Positions 7,279 to 17,400 of a stretch of DNA of 64,000 nucleotides are shown here, in pieces (positions within the stretch are counted from its first letter, which is position 1; every line of letters starts with the position of its first letter). The notes beneath the pieces are model-generated. The model had not been told where the DNA came from and ran no database searches. It saw nothing but the letters and a program-made list of their open reading frames with translations. Source of the stretch: an uncultured Flavobacteriaceae bacterium (GTDB lineage Bacteria > Bacteroidota > Bacteroidia > Flavobacteriales > Flavobacteriaceae); the NCBI GenBank assembly GCA_947488345.1, contig CANKZQ010000003.1, positions 310,001-374,000 on the forward strand. Direction: 5' to 3'. Position numbers and translations under genes: made by a program.

Positions 7279-9138
7279 TTAATCTACATTGTCATGTAAA
7301 AATGAATTGTTAGAACGCAACTGTATATCGTTGTTATCGTCTGTATCTAAAGTTGTTCTAGACTGATTTGTAGATGACACTTCAGACGAGGGCTCTACTT
7401 CCTCTAAATCTACACCCATACGTTTATATGCAGGTTGGTTCTCAATCTCTTCAATATTTTTATTCATTCTATTGACAAACTTATAATTGAATTCTTTCAT
7501 TTTTTGTCTTCTATCATCTGCTTTCTTCTCTAATTCAGCAATGGTAAGATTCAACGGCGAAATGTCTTCATCAGATTCGGCTTTAACCGGCTGTTTATCT
7601 TCTTGTTCTACACGTAAACCAAACTGTAACTCCTCGTCTTCTAACTCCTTTTTAGGAGCCTCATTTACAATCTCAGATTCCTTCGTCATAAAATCTTCCA
7701 AACCATATACAATCTTTCCATCATCTGTATGTTCTGCCTTGATTTGAACCGGATCTACCACCTTAATTTCGTCAATCTTCGAAATCAACTCATGTGTTGT
7801 GATCTCTGTTGTATCTTCTTCCTTTCTAGGCGTCAATGGTAAATCAAACGTCAATGTGATTTGATTTTCTTCATCTTCTTGTTCTTCTTCTATCGCCTCA
7901 TTCGTGGCCACAGGGGTAATAATAAAATCGTTTATGTCTTCGGGCAACACTTCATCATACACGACCTCAATATTCTTAACGAACTCTGTAGTTGCTGTTA
8001 AATTAGAAGGCACTTCTTCTTCAATATCCTCTAAGGTGTGTTTGATCACATTACTGACAGGTTTTACTTCTTTTACAGGACGATCAATAGCTTTTGCCGG
8101 TTCATCGACCAACGTATGTACTACCTTTTTAGATTGGGTAGCACTAATCTCTAATTGTTGTTCCATATTGAATCCTGTTGCGATCACCGTTACAGCGATA
8201 GCTTCTCCTAAGGTATCATCTTCACCAACTCCCATAATGATATCCACATTGCTCTTGGCCTCGCTTTGAATATAGTCGTTGATCTCACCAATTTCATCGA
8301 TGGTAATTTCAGTCGTACCCGAAACGATTAATAACAATACATTTTTAGCGCCTGTAATTCTATTGTCATTTAACAATGGTGAATCTAAAGCTTCGGTAAT
8401 AGCCTCTTGTGCTCTATTCGTTCCTGAGGCCGTTGCCGATCCCATAATAGCTGTACCACTATTAGACAACACCGTTTTCGCATCTTTTAAATCAATGTTT
8501 TGTGTATAATGATGCGTTATAACCTCTGCAATACCAGATGCTGCAGTCGATAATACTTCGTCAGCTTTTGAAAAGCCAGCTTTGAATCCTAAATTACCAT
8601 ATACTTCTCTTAGCTTATTATTATTGATTACCACTAGAGAATCTATATGCTCACGTAATTTTTCAATACCTCTTTGTGCCTGATCATTACGCATTTTACC
8701 TTCGAAAGAAAATGGTATGGTGACAATCCCAACAGTCAATAAATCCATTTCCTTTGCAATTTTGGCAATTACTGGCGCAGCTCCAGTGCCTGTACCACCG
8801 CCCATACCAACAGTAATAAATACCATTTTAGATCGTGGTGACAACATGGTTTTTATCTCCTCCATACTCTCCATTGCCGCTTGTTCACCAACATCAGGAT
8901 TCGCTCCAGCTCCTAATCCTTCCGTTAAGGAAACTCCTAACTGAATCTTAGTGGCAACTGGACTATTTTGTAACGCCTGTGCATCAGTGTTACACACCAC
9001 AAAATCAACACCAGTGATTCCGCGTTGATACATGTGGTTTACGGCATTACTACCGCCGCCACCAACACCGATGACTTTAATTACGTTTGACTGATGTTTT
9101 GGTAAGTCGAATGAAAGGTTTTCAAACTCTGTACTCAT
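7279..9138 (-). CDS. ftsZ: Cell division GTPase FtsZ
   Basis: FtsZ is the tubulin homologue that forms the Z ring at midcell. The GTPase domain covers roughly residues 15-325. It has the tubulin signature GGGTGTG at 113-119, the GGGGSNAVN phosphate loop near 26, and the NIDLKDAKTVL T7 synergy loop that completes the neighbour's active site. The remaining 290 residues form a long, acidic, low-complexity linker with a conserved tip ending NNSFLHDNVD. FtsZ is 383 residues in E. coli; such long tails are typical of Flavobacteriia. It is the last gene of the dcw cluster, 24 bases after ftsA. Confidence 0.98.
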   Translation of the reverse strand: MSTEFENLSFDLPKHQSNVIKVIGVGGGGSNAVNHMYQRGITGVDFVVCNTDAQALQNSPVATKIQLGVSLTEGLGAGANPDVGEQAAMESMEEIKTMLSPRSKMVFITVGMGGGTGTGAAPVIAKIAKEMDLLTVGIVTIPFSFEGKMRNDQAQRGIEKLREHIDSLVVINNNKLREVYGNLGFKAGFSKADEVLSTAASGIAEVITHHYTQNIDLKDAKTVLSNSGTAIMGSATASGTNRAQEAITEALDSPLLNDNRITGAKNVLLLIVSGTTEITIDEIGEINDYIQSEAKSNVDIIMGVGEDDTLGEAIAVTVIATGFNMEQQLEISATQSKKVVHTLVDEPAKAIDRPVKEVKPVSNVIKHTLEDIEEEVPSNLTATTEFVKNIEVVYDEVLPEDINDFIITPVATNEAIEEEQEDEENQITLTFDLPLTPRKEEDTTEITTHELISKIDEIKVVDPVQIKAEHTDDGKIVYGLEDFMTKESEIVNEAPKKELEDEELQFGLRVEQEDKQPVKAESDEDISPLNLTIAELEKKADDRRQKMKEFNYKFVNRMNKNIEEIENQPAYKRMGVDLEEVEPSSEVSSTNQSRTTLDTDDNNDIQLRSNNSFLHDNVD

Positions 9139-9162
9139 AATTTTTTCTTTTTTTGGGATTCT

Positions 9163-10479
9163 CTACTCTGCGTTATCTAAAAATTCTCTAAACTTATCAG
9201 CCCATTTTTCAAAAATTGACTTTCTATCAATCATCGTTTTCGGGGTTGATTTTTTTTCTTTTTTATATTCATTGGACGCTGTGACATCAACATCTTCAGT
9301 TTCCATTGATTCTTTCGTTCTTTGGCTCAGACCTTTCATTAATAGACCAACAGCGGTTGCAAAAGATGGACTTGACATCTCAACATCCGAACTACCCGAT
9401 AAATGTTCATTAGGATACCCTATTCGCGTGTCCATGCCTGTAATGTATTCTACCAATTGCTTGATATGTTTCAACTCAGCACCTCCTCCTGTCAATACAA
9501 TACCAGCGATTAATTTTTTCTTCGTTTCTTCGTGTCCGTAGTTTTTAATCTCTAGATATACCTGCTCAATGATCTCTACAACTCGTGCGTGAATTATTTT
9601 CGATAAATTTTTAAGGGTAATTTCCTTTGGTTCTCTACCTCGTAAACCAGGAATAGAAACGATTTCATTTTCTTTATTTTCTCCTGGCCATGCCGAACCA
9701 AATCGTGTTTTTAATAATTCAGCCTGTTTTTCAATAATAGAACAGCCTTCTTTAATATCTTCTGTAATAACATTACCTCCGAAAGGAATAACGGCGGTGT
9801 GACGGATAATACCATCTTTGAAAATGGCGAGATCTGTTGTACCACCACCTATATCAATCAAAGCAACACCTGCCTCCTTCTCTTCTTGACTCAAAACAGC
9901 GTCGGCTGAGGCCAATGGTTCTAAGGTAATATTAGAAAGTTCTAAGCCAGCACTTTTGATACATCTACCAATATTTCGAATAGACGAAACCTGTCCAACT
10001 ACTACATGAAAATTTGCTTCAAGCCTTCCTCCGTACATTCCTTTGGGTGCTTTGATTTCAGCTTGACCATCTACTTTATAATCCTGCGGAAGCACATGAA
10101 TAATCTCCTCACCTGGCAACATCACCAATTTATGTACTTGATTGATTAACTTTTCTATATCAGCATCATCAATTACCTTTTCGGAATTAGGTCTCGTAAT
10201 ATAATCACTGTGATGAAGACTACGAATATGCTGACCAGCGATACCTACTACAACATCTTGAATCTTATGGTTCGAAACACTCTCTGCTTCTTCTACAGCT
10301 TGCTGAATAGATTGAATTGTTTGTGTGATATTATTGACCACACCTCTGTGAACACCCATACTCTTGGCTTTTCCGATACCCAGTACTTCTATCTTACCAT
10401 ATTCATTGGCTTTACCAATCATGGCGATAATTTTTGTCGTACCAATATCTAAACCAACTGCTATTTTTTCGTGTTCCAT
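9163..10479 (-). CDS. ftsA: Cell division protein FtsA
   Basis: This 438-residue actin-like ATPase tethers FtsZ to the membrane. It begins EKIAVGLDIGTTKIIAMIG (phosphate-1 motif). It contains VALIDIGGGTTDLAIFKDG (phosphate-2), GIVLTGGGAELKHI (adenosine motif) and the SHS2 (1C) subdomain between the first two. The C-terminus KWADKFREFLDNAE resembles an amphipathic membrane-targeting helix. The ATG at 10479 is preferred to one at 10503, because the latter would overlap ftsQ by 20 bases and adds non-conserved residues. Confidence 0.95.
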   Translation of the reverse strand: MEHEKIAVGLDIGTTKIIAMIGKANEYGKIEVLGIGKAKSMGVHRGVVNNITQTIQSIQQAVEEAESVSNHKIQDVVVGIAGQHIRSLHHSDYITRPNSEKVIDDADIEKLINQVHKLVMLPGEEIIHVLPQDYKVDGQAEIKAPKGMYGGRLEANFHVVVGQVSSIRNIGRCIKSAGLELSNITLEPLASADAVLSQEEKEAGVALIDIGGGTTDLAIFKDGIIRHTAVIPFGGNVITEDIKEGCSIIEKQAELLKTRFGSAWPGENKENEIVSIPGLRGREPKEITLKNLSKIIHARVVEIIEQVYLEIKNYGHEETKKKLIAGIVLTGGGAELKHIKQLVEYITGMDTRIGYPNEHLSGSSDVEMSSPSFATAVGLLMKGLSQRTKESMETEDVDVTASNEYKKEKKSTPKTMIDRKSIFEKWADKFREFLDNAE

Positions 10480-10483
10480 TATC

Positions 10484-11203
10484 TTATTTTTTAGTACACA
10501 CAACTTGTTTATTGTAAACCAAGTTTATGGTTTGGTATTTCTCTAGTGTTTTATCTTTTAATGCTTTTTGATAAAAAGCTTTTAGTTTTTTAAACTTAAC
10601 GTCAATATTATTAAGCTTTCCAAATTCAATTTTTTGATTTCCTACTCGAGTGCTTAGCGAAAATTCGTCCTTTTTATTTATTTGGATTCCGATGATTTGC
10701 TTTCGCAAAAAGGAATCTTTAAAAATAAGATGAGCCATTTTATAACCTTGTTCAGCATTACTACTTCTTAAACCACTCAACAAAGGCACTCTCGCCGAGT
10801 AACTTGAAGATAAGGGCATTTTATCTCCATTACTATCCAAATAGTAAGCAACTCCTTCATCATTAACTCTCGCGATTGGTGTTCTTTGTTTAATCGTGGC
10901 TCCAATCGTACCTTCTATCGTTAGAAATACATCAGCATCTTCTATCATATCATTAGATATCAAGGTCTGCTCCAACCTCCTCAAAATTATGTTTTCTTTT
11001 CGCTGACTTTTAAGTTCTCCATAATTTTGTATTAACAATTTATTAACCGTTTTGTAATCGATAAAAAGGTTATCTCCATTGGTAAATTTCAAGTCAATTT
11101 TGTCAATTGCTTTCAGCTTATTTCGATGAGTAGCAAAGCCAAAAAGAAAGAGCACAACTCCCACAAATAACAATCCTTTTATGAATGTATAGTACTTTTT
11201 CAT
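10484..11203 (-). CDS. ftsQ: Cell division protein FtsQ/DivIB
   Basis: This 239-residue bitopic protein has a short cytoplasmic N-terminus, one membrane helix (about residues 8-24: IKGLLFVGVVLFLFGFA), and a periplasmic POTRA plus FtsQ domain. The recognisable POTRA core is DNLFIDYKTVNKLL, then LEQTLISNDMIEDADVFLTIEG, then TIKQRTPIARV. It links early and late divisome proteins (FtsL/FtsB). It overlaps murC by 4 bases upstream and is 4 bases before ftsA, as expected in the dcw cluster. Sequence identity in this family is low, so position carries much of the assignment. Confidence 0.9.
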   Translation of the reverse strand: MKKYYTFIKGLLFVGVVLFLFGFATHRNKLKAIDKIDLKFTNGDNLFIDYKTVNKLLIQNYGELKSQRKENIILRRLEQTLISNDMIEDADVFLTIEGTIGATIKQRTPIARVNDEGVAYYLDSNGDKMPLSSSYSARVPLLSGLRSSNAEQGYKMAHLIFKDSFLRKQIIGIQINKKDEFSLSTRVGNQKIEFGKLNNIDVKFKKLKAFYQKALKDKTLEKYQTINLVYNKQVVCTKK

Positions 11204-12549
11204 ATCGTCTTTTCTAAGAGTTTTTTTGTTAATGGATCTACTAATTCACCGATATCTCCAGCACCGATCATGACGATAATTGTGGCTTGTGACTTTGGCA
11301 CCTCTGTCATCAAATCAGCTTTATTCAGTAATTTTTTATTTGTCAAATTTACTTTGCTCAATAACCAGCCAGAAGTAACCCCTTCAATAGGTGCTTCTCT
11401 GGCTGGATATATATCTAGCAACATTAATTCATCGAACTTAGCCAGGCTCCTGGCAAAGTCATCAATAAAATCTTGAGTTCTACTGAATAAATGAGGTTGA
11501 AAAATTGCCATTACTTTTTTCGTAGGGTACAATTCTCGAACCGCTTCGGCAACTGCATTTATTTCGGTAGGGTGATGTGCATAATCATCGATTAAAACCA
11601 ACTCTTCAGTCTTAATTTTAAAATTAAAACGTCTTTTAATTCCTTTAAATGATTTTAAAGCTTTGGCAATAGCAGGGAGCGTAACTCCATATTGATTCGC
11701 CATTGCCAAAGCAACTACAGTATTTAGCACATTATGTCTTCCAGAAAGGTTTAATTCTATGTTTTTTACTATTTCTGAAGGTGTCTTTACATCAAAGAAG
11801 TACGTACCATCTTTGATAGCTATGTTTTGGGCATTATAATCAGCTCCTTCTTCAATACCATACGTGATTCCTGAGAGGGGTAATCCTTTTTTTACAAAAA
11901 GGGTATCACTTACTTTAGTTGCAAATTCCTGAAAGGATTGTTCTAGAGCATCGGAAGCACCATAAATATCTAAATGATCGGCATCCATTGAAGTAATACA
12001 AGCCATGTTTGGAGATAATTGTAAAAATGATCGATCAAATTCATCGGCTTCTACAACACTAATATCATCTCCTCCTAGAATCAGATTTGAGTTGTAATTC
12101 TCTGAAATTCCTCCTAAAAATGAGGTTGCATTTACGCCAGTTTCTTTTAAAATATGGCCTAAAATGGTCGAAGTTGTGGTTTTACCGTGGGTTCCGGCGA
12201 CAGCAAAGCAATATGTATTCTTCGTAATTTCTCCTAAAATCTCAGCCCTTTTATATATCTTGAATTGCTTGTTTTTGAAATGCATTAATTGTGAATGATC
12301 ACTTGGCACCGCTGGTGTATAGACAATGATTGAATTTTCTTTATCTAGAAACTCATTTGGTATTACATCAATAGCATCGTCAAAGAAAATCGCAATTCCT
12401 AATTCAGACAATCCAGTTGTTACTGGTGACATGACCTTGTCATATCCAGCTACGTTGTAGTTGTTTGAATGAAAGTAACGTGCTAAAGCGCTCATACCGA
12501 TACCTCCGATTCCGACAAAGTAGATGTTATGTATGGTATTTAAATTCAC
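11200..12549 (-). CDS. murC: UDP-N-acetylmuramate--L-alanine ligase MurC
   Basis: This 449-residue Mur ligase adds L-Ala to UDP-MurNAc in the cytoplasm. It has an N-terminal Rossmann-like UDP-binding domain ([14 protein letters not shown] at 10-23), the ATP-binding [11 protein letters not shown] motif at about 116-126, the DADHLDIYG segment, and a C-terminal domain with [10 protein letters not shown] and [10 protein letters not shown]. This set is specific to MurC among Mur ligases. It overlaps both neighbours by 4 bases (ATGA-type junctions), which implies translational coupling with murG and ftsQ. Confidence 0.97.
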   Translation of the reverse strand: MNLNTIHNIYFVGIGGIGMSALARYFHSNNYNVAGYDKVMSPVTTGLSELGIAIFFDDAIDVIPNEFLDKENSIIVYTPAVPSDHSQLMHFKNKQFKIYKRAEILGEITKNTYCFAVAGTHGKTTTSTILGHILKETGVNATSFLGGISENYNSNLILGGDDISVVEADEFDRSFLQLSPNMACITSMDADHLDIYGASDALEQSFQEFATKVSDTLFVKKGLPLSGITYGIEEGADYNAQNIAIKDGTYFFDVKTPSEIVKNIELNLSGRHNVLNTVVALAMANQYGVTLPAIAKALKSFKGIKRRFNFKIKTEELVLIDDYAHHPTEINAVAEAVRELYPTKKVMAIFQPHLFSRTQDFIDDFARSLAKFDELMLLDIYPAREAPIEGVTSGWLLSKVNLTNKKLLNKADLMTEVPKSQATIIVMIGAGDIGELVDPLTKKLLEKTI

Positions 12550-13637
12550 TGTATTAATTTCTCGATTTCGTTTACGATATCTTTAGTCGCATTTGGCAAA
12601 GCCAACTGCTTCATATTTTTACTTAATGCCACTTGTTTTTCGTCACTTTTTATGAGCTTCTCCAATTTTTCTTGAAATGTATCGAGCTCATTTTCCTTAC
12701 ATAAAATAGCAGCATCTTTAGAAACAACCGCCATGGCATTTTTTGTTTGATGATCTTCCGCGACATTGGGAGACGGAATGAAAATAACAGGCTTACTCAC
12801 GATGCATAATTCAGAAATTGAACTCGCTCCTGCTCTACTCACAATGATATCTGCAACTTTATACGCAAAATTCATATTATTTAAAAAAGCATGCACCTGC
12901 ACATTCTTCCCATCATACTTTTTATACTCTTCAACATATAATTTACCCGTTTGCCAAATTAACTGCACTTCATTCTCTTCAAACCAATCTAGCTGACCTT
13001 CAATTAGTCTATTAATAGCTCTGGCCCCCAAACTACCACCTAGTACTAACACCGTTTTTTTATCAGTATCCAACTTAAAAAACTCTTTCGCCTCGGCGTC
13101 ATTCCCAGTTGCATTTTGCAACAAATCTTGACGTACTGGATTTCCTGTTTTCACAATTTTTTCTTTTGGAAAAAATCGCTCTAATCCATCGTAAGCAACA
13201 CATATAGTCGTTGCTTTTTTTGCTAATAATTTATTCGTAATACCCGGATAAGAATTTTGCTCTTGCACAACCGTGGGTATTTTTTTTCTATTTGCCATTT
13301 GCAATGTTGGTCCAGAAGCAAACCCTCCCGTTCCTATTACTACATCTGGATTGAATTTTTTTATAATCTTTCGTGCATTCCATAAACTGCTGAGCAATTT
13401 AAATGGGAATAACAGATTTTTCATGGTCAATTTTCGCTGAATTCCAGTAATCCATAGTCCTTTTATTTCATAACCTGCCTGTGGTACTTTTTCCATTTCC
13501 ATCCGATCTTTAGCTCCAACAAATAGAAAATTAGCCTTCGGGTAGCGCTGTTTTATTTCATTTGCAATCGCGATTGCAGGATAGATATGTCCTCCTGTAC
13601 CTCCACCACTCACCAATATGTTAACCGATTGCTTCAT
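12546..13637 (-). CDS. murG: UDP-GlcNAc:lipid I GlcNAc transferase MurG
   Basis: This 363-residue GT28 glycosyltransferase converts lipid I to lipid II on the inner face of the membrane. It has the first glycine-rich loop [16 protein letters not shown] at 9-24, GTGGFASGP (G loop 2), and [11 protein letters not shown] in the C-terminal domain. The UDP-GlcNAc binding stretch [16 protein letters not shown] has the conserved Glu, and is followed by [14 protein letters not shown]. Length is normal. The start overlaps the end of ftsW by 17 bases and the end overlaps murC by 4. Confidence 0.97.
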   Translation of the reverse strand: MKQSVNILVSGGGTGGHIYPAIAIANEIKQRYPKANFLFVGAKDRMEMEKVPQAGYEIKGLWITGIQRKLTMKNLLFPFKLLSSLWNARKIIKKFNPDVVIGTGGFASGPTLQMANRKKIPTVVQEQNSYPGITNKLLAKKATTICVAYDGLERFFPKEKIVKTGNPVRQDLLQNATGNDAEAKEFFKLDTDKKTVLVLGGSLGARAINRLIEGQLDWFEENEVQLIWQTGKLYVEEYKKYDGKNVQVHAFLNNMNFAYKVADIIVSRAGASSISELCIVSKPVIFIPSPNVAEDHQTKNAMAVVSKDAAILCKENELDTFQEKLEKLIKSDEKQVALSKNMKQLALPNATKDIVNEIEKLIQ

Positions 13638-14817
13638 GTAAGATTTTTAAAGGGTTATCATCGTCTATTTTTTTATTGAGCTCTATTTCTCGATTGGCGC
13701 TAACACTTAAGACAATACCAATAGCAAAACAGGTCATCCAGATCGAAGTACCTCCGGCACTTATCAGCGGCAATGGCTGCCCCGTTACTGGAAAAAGTCC
13801 GACGGCTACTGCCATATTAATAAAGGCTTGAAAAATAATAGGAATACCCACTCCTAAGACTAAAAGAGTGCCAAAAATAGTCTCTGTTTTATTTGCTACA
13901 ATGACCATCCTAAAGAGTAAACCGAGATATAAAATTAAAAGAGAGAACGCCCCAATCAACCCAAATTCTTCTGCAATAATGGCAAAAATAAAGTCAGAAG
14001 AAGACTGCGGCAGAAAGTTCTTCTGTACACTTTTACCAGGACCTTTACCCTGAATTTCTCCTGAAGCAATGGCGATTTTTGCTTTATCGGCTTGATAGTT
14101 TGCTTCTTCATTAGGTTGTGCAAAATTTTTGATTCTACCTTCCCATGTATTGATTCTACTTCCTAGAGAGGTATCAGGAAAAGCTTTTGCAACCAATACA
14201 AAAAGTGCCAGTCCTAAGATTCCGATTCCTATAATAGATACCAAATATTTTAATGGATATCCGCCAAGGAAAGTCAACATTAACACTGTGGCGAAAATTA
14301 TAGCGGTCGTAGAAAAATTCGCAGGTAAAATAAAAATCAACACTAATCCTACGGGTAACCACAACTGAATAAGACTCTTCTTAAAAGTAATTACTTTTTC
14401 TTTATGCTTTGCCAGATATCGCGCTACATACATCATAATGATAACACCAGCCAACGTGGACGTTTGAAAACCAATACCTACAAACGGAATGCGTATCCAT
14501 CGACTTGCGTTCACTCCACTTATTGTTTTACCTTGCATCAAGGTATAGATCAGTAGCACAACAACTACCGGAATTAATAACACTGATAAACCACTAAAAT
14601 ATCTATACGGAATTTTATGCGTAGCATAAATAATTACAAACCCCAAAATTAAGAGCATAGCATGCTTTAATAAGTGACCAGACGTCGTACCATTTTCAAC
14701 AACATAGACTAAATTGGTACTAGCACTGTACACCGGCAAAAAGGAAAATATTGCTAGTAAAGCAACAATAGCCCAAATGGTGCGATCACCTTTTATATTT
14801 TTGAGGATTTTTGTCAT
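13621..14817 (-). CDS. ftsW: SEDS peptidoglycan glycosyltransferase FtsW
   Basis: This 398-residue polytopic protein has about ten transmembrane helices. FtsW polymerises lipid II at the septum together with its cognate class B PBP, here FtsI in the same cluster. SEDS features are [12 protein letters not shown] after helix 3, the periplasmic segment with [30 protein letters not shown] containing the catalytic-type region, and [19 protein letters not shown] near the C-terminus. It directly follows murD with no gap. RodA is the alternative family member, but the dcw position favours FtsW. Confidence 0.96.
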   Translation of the reverse strand: MTKILKNIKGDRTIWAIVALLAIFSFLPVYSASTNLVYVVENGTTSGHLLKHAMLLILGFVIIYATHKIPYRYFSGLSVLLIPVVVVLLIYTLMQGKTISGVNASRWIRIPFVGIGFQTSTLAGVIIMMYVARYLAKHKEKVITFKKSLIQLWLPVGLVLIFILPANFSTTAIIFATVLMLTFLGGYPLKYLVSIIGIGILGLALFVLVAKAFPDTSLGSRINTWEGRIKNFAQPNEEANYQADKAKIAIASGEIQGKGPGKSVQKNFLPQSSSDFIFAIIAEEFGLIGAFSLLILYLGLLFRMVIVANKTETIFGTLLVLGVGIPIIFQAFINMAVAVGLFPVTGQPLPLISAGGTSIWMTCFAIGIVLSVSANREIELNKKIDDDNPLKILHEAIG

Positions 14818-16149
14818 TTACAATAGTCTAACTGCTTCTTTAAATTGTCTTCCTCTGTCTTCATAATTTTCGAAAAGATCAAAACTTGCGCAGGCGGGCG
14901 AAAGTAAAACCGCATCACCTTTATTGGCGAGCTTATAGGCAACTTTTACAGCTTCTTCTGCTCCTTGCGTCTCGATAATAAAATCTACAACGTTTCCAAA
15001 AGCATCTTTGATTTTACTATTATCAACACCTAAACAGATAATAGCTTTCACCTTTTCATGAACTAAGGGTAACAAATCACTATAGTCATTTCCTTTATCG
15101 ACTCCACCAACAATCCAGATGGTATCAGACTTCATACTATCTAAAGCATAAAATGTAGCGTTTACATTTGTTGCTTTTGAATCATTAATATATTGAACTC
15201 CATTTATTTTTAAAACTGATTCTAATCGGTGTTCAACACTTTCAAAGTCTTCAAGACTCTCTCTCAAGGTCTCATTCCTAACCTTTAATAATTGTGAAAC
15301 CATAGACGATGCCATGGCATTCTTTGTGTTGTGTGATCCTTGTAATGCTAGCGTTTTAATACTCATTGTGAACTTGTTTGTATTGGTTTGTATTATTATG
15401 TAGTTGTTATCTTTATAAGCGCCTTTATCCATTTTGTTTTTTAGAGAAAAAGGCAACAGTGTTGCTTTCGTTTTATTGTTTTCTAACCAGGTTGTTATCA
15501 CTTTATCATCTCCGTCATAAATCAAATAATCATCTTCGGTTTGATTCATTGTTATCCTAAATTTTGATTCGATATAATTCTCAAACTTATAATCATAGCG
15601 ATCTAAATGATCAGGAGATATATTGGTAATAATTGCAATGTGTGGCGCAAAATCTTTAATACCATCGAGTTGAAAACTACTCAGCTCGAGCACATAATTT
15701 TTATGATTCTCTTGAGCCACTTGCAAGGCAAAACTGTCTCCAACATTTCCTGCAACTCCAACATCTAACTGTGCATTTTTTAGCACATGATGCGTCAAGA
15801 GAGTTGTTGTAGTCTTACCGTTGCTTCCTGTAATTCCTATAATGGTTGCATCGGTAAATTTGCTGGCAAATTCGATCTCAGAAATAACGGAAACACCACT
15901 TTTTATCAAATCTTGAATCAACTGCACCTTGTCGGGAATTCCCGGGCTTTTCATCACCACATCTGCATCGATTATTTTAGCCATCGTATGTTTCCCTTCT
16001 TCGAAAACAATATCATTATGTAAAAGAACTTCCTTGTATTTTTTGGCTATCATTCCCTTATCGGAAACAAACACTTCATATCCTTTCTGCTTTGCCAATA
16101 TTGCTGTTCCTACGCCACTTTCTCCCGCTCCTAATACAGCTATTTTCAT
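14818..16149 (-). CDS. murD: UDP-MurNAc-L-alanine--D-glutamate ligase MurD
   Basis: This 443-residue Mur ligase adds D-Glu to UDP-MurNAc-L-Ala. It begins MKIAVLGAGESGVGTAILA (UDP-binding domain). The ATP loop GITGSNGKTTT is at 105-115, with NISPDHLDRYD in the central domain and NDSKATN plus LLSPACASFDLFENYEDRG in the C-terminal domain. The last motif is diagnostic of MurD. It sits between mraY (3-base gap) and ftsW (no gap). Confidence 0.97.
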   Translation of the reverse strand: MKIAVLGAGESGVGTAILAKQKGYEVFVSDKGMIAKKYKEVLLHNDIVFEEGKHTMAKIIDADVVMKSPGIPDKVQLIQDLIKSGVSVISEIEFASKFTDATIIGITGSNGKTTTTLLTHHVLKNAQLDVGVAGNVGDSFALQVAQENHKNYVLELSSFQLDGIKDFAPHIAIITNISPDHLDRYDYKFENYIESKFRITMNQTEDDYLIYDGDDKVITTWLENNKTKATLLPFSLKNKMDKGAYKDNNYIIIQTNTNKFTMSIKTLALQGSHNTKNAMASSMVSQLLKVRNETLRESLEDFESVEHRLESVLKINGVQYINDSKATNVNATFYALDSMKSDTIWIVGGVDKGNDYSDLLPLVHEKVKAIICLGVDNSKIKDAFGNVVDFIIETQGAEEAVKVAYKLANKGDAVLLSPACASFDLFENYEDRGRQFKEAVRLL

Positions 16150-16152
16150 TTT

Positions 16153-17388
16153 CTATCTCACTTTTAATGTTATGATTGATAATACCGCTAACATGATTCC
16201 GATAATCCAAAATCTAGCAACGATCTTACTCTCGTGGTATCCCTTCTTTTGAAAATGATGATGTAATGGTGACATTAAAAAAATACGTCTACCTTCTCCA
16301 TACTTTTTTCGGGTGTATTTGAAATAACTCACTTGTAACATCACTGATAAGGTCTCAGCGAAGAAAATTCCTGCAAGAATTGGCAACAAAAACTCCTTTC
16401 TTACCGAGATCGCAAGCACTGCTATGATACCTCCAATAGTTAAGCTACCCGTATCACCCATAAACACTTGAGCAGGATAGGTATTGTACCATAAAAACCC
16501 TACCAAACCACCTACAAAAGCACTAATGAAAATGGTCATTTCGCCGGAGTACGGTATATACATTACGTTCAAATAATTGGCAAAAATGATATTACCAGAA
16601 ATCCATGCGAAGACACCTAAGGCCATCACAATTATTGCCGATGAACCTGCCGCCAATCCATCTATACCGTCTGTCAAATTGGCTCCGTTTGAAACTCCCG
16701 TAATGATGAACACCACGATAAAAACAAAAATTATCCAACTGTACTGTTTGAAGTCTTCACCTAACCATGTTACAAATACTGAATAATCGAACTCATTGTT
16801 TTTTACAAAAGGAATGGTGGTCTTCAACGATTTTTCTTCTTCTCCAAAAAGCTCAGACACATTGTTGGTAGGCAATCCTACCTGCTCAACTTGTGCCGTT
16901 TCAACTTTCTCTTTTATCACCACTTGCGGCGAAAAATAAAGCATGCAACCCACGAAAATTCCTAGACTTACCTGACCCAAAATTTTAAACCTTCCCTTGA
17001 GACCATCTTTATCTTTTTTAAAGACTTTAATATAATCGTCTAAAAAACCTATCAGTCCCATCCATAAGGTGGTCACTAGTAAAATAATGATGTAAATATT
17101 ATCGAGCTTGGCCATCAACAACACGGGTATGACCGTAGCCAAAATGATGATAATACCACCCATGGTGGGCGTACCTGCCTTTTCTTTTTGCCCTTCAAGC
17201 CCTAAATCTCTAACAGACTCACCTATTTGCAAGCTTCGTAATTTATCGATGATCCTTCTCCCAAAAATGGTAGAGAACAATAGTGAAAACACAAAGGCCA
17301 ACGCAGATCGAAATGAGATGTATTGAAACAGCCCGGCTCCTGTCAGTTCATAGTGTTTTTCTAAAAATTCAAACAAATAATATAACAT
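16153..17388 (-). CDS. mraY: Phospho-MurNAc-pentapeptide transferase MraY
   Basis: This 411-residue integral membrane enzyme makes lipid I from UDP-MurNAc-pentapeptide and undecaprenyl phosphate. Signature blocks are GTPTMGG near residue 73, the aspartate-rich [32 protein letters not shown], the GDTGSL motif, and the histidine-rich [11 protein letters not shown]. Most MraY proteins have about 360 residues. The extra length here is an insertion of about 55 residues (roughly 150-205) between transmembrane helices, as seen in other Bacteroidota. Confidence 0.97.
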   Translation of the reverse strand: MLYYLFEFLEKHYELTGAGLFQYISFRSALAFVFSLLFSTIFGRRIIDKLRSLQIGESVRDLGLEGQKEKAGTPTMGGIIIILATVIPVLLMAKLDNIYIIILLVTTLWMGLIGFLDDYIKVFKKDKDGLKGRFKILGQVSLGIFVGCMLYFSPQVVIKEKVETAQVEQVGLPTNNVSELFGEEEKSLKTTIPFVKNNEFDYSVFVTWLGEDFKQYSWIIFVFIVVFIITGVSNGANLTDGIDGLAAGSSAIIVMALGVFAWISGNIIFANYLNVMYIPYSGEMTIFISAFVGGLVGFLWYNTYPAQVFMGDTGSLTIGGIIAVLAISVRKEFLLPILAGIFFAETLSVMLQVSYFKYTRKKYGEGRRIFLMSPLHHHFQKKGYHESKIVARFWIIGIMLAVLSIITLKVR

Positions 17389-17400
17389 AGTTCAGTGTGG

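Noticed and set aside
7487-8944. Several plus-strand ORFs opposite ftsZ
   Set aside because: They are antisense shadows of a clearly conserved gene, without domains of their own.
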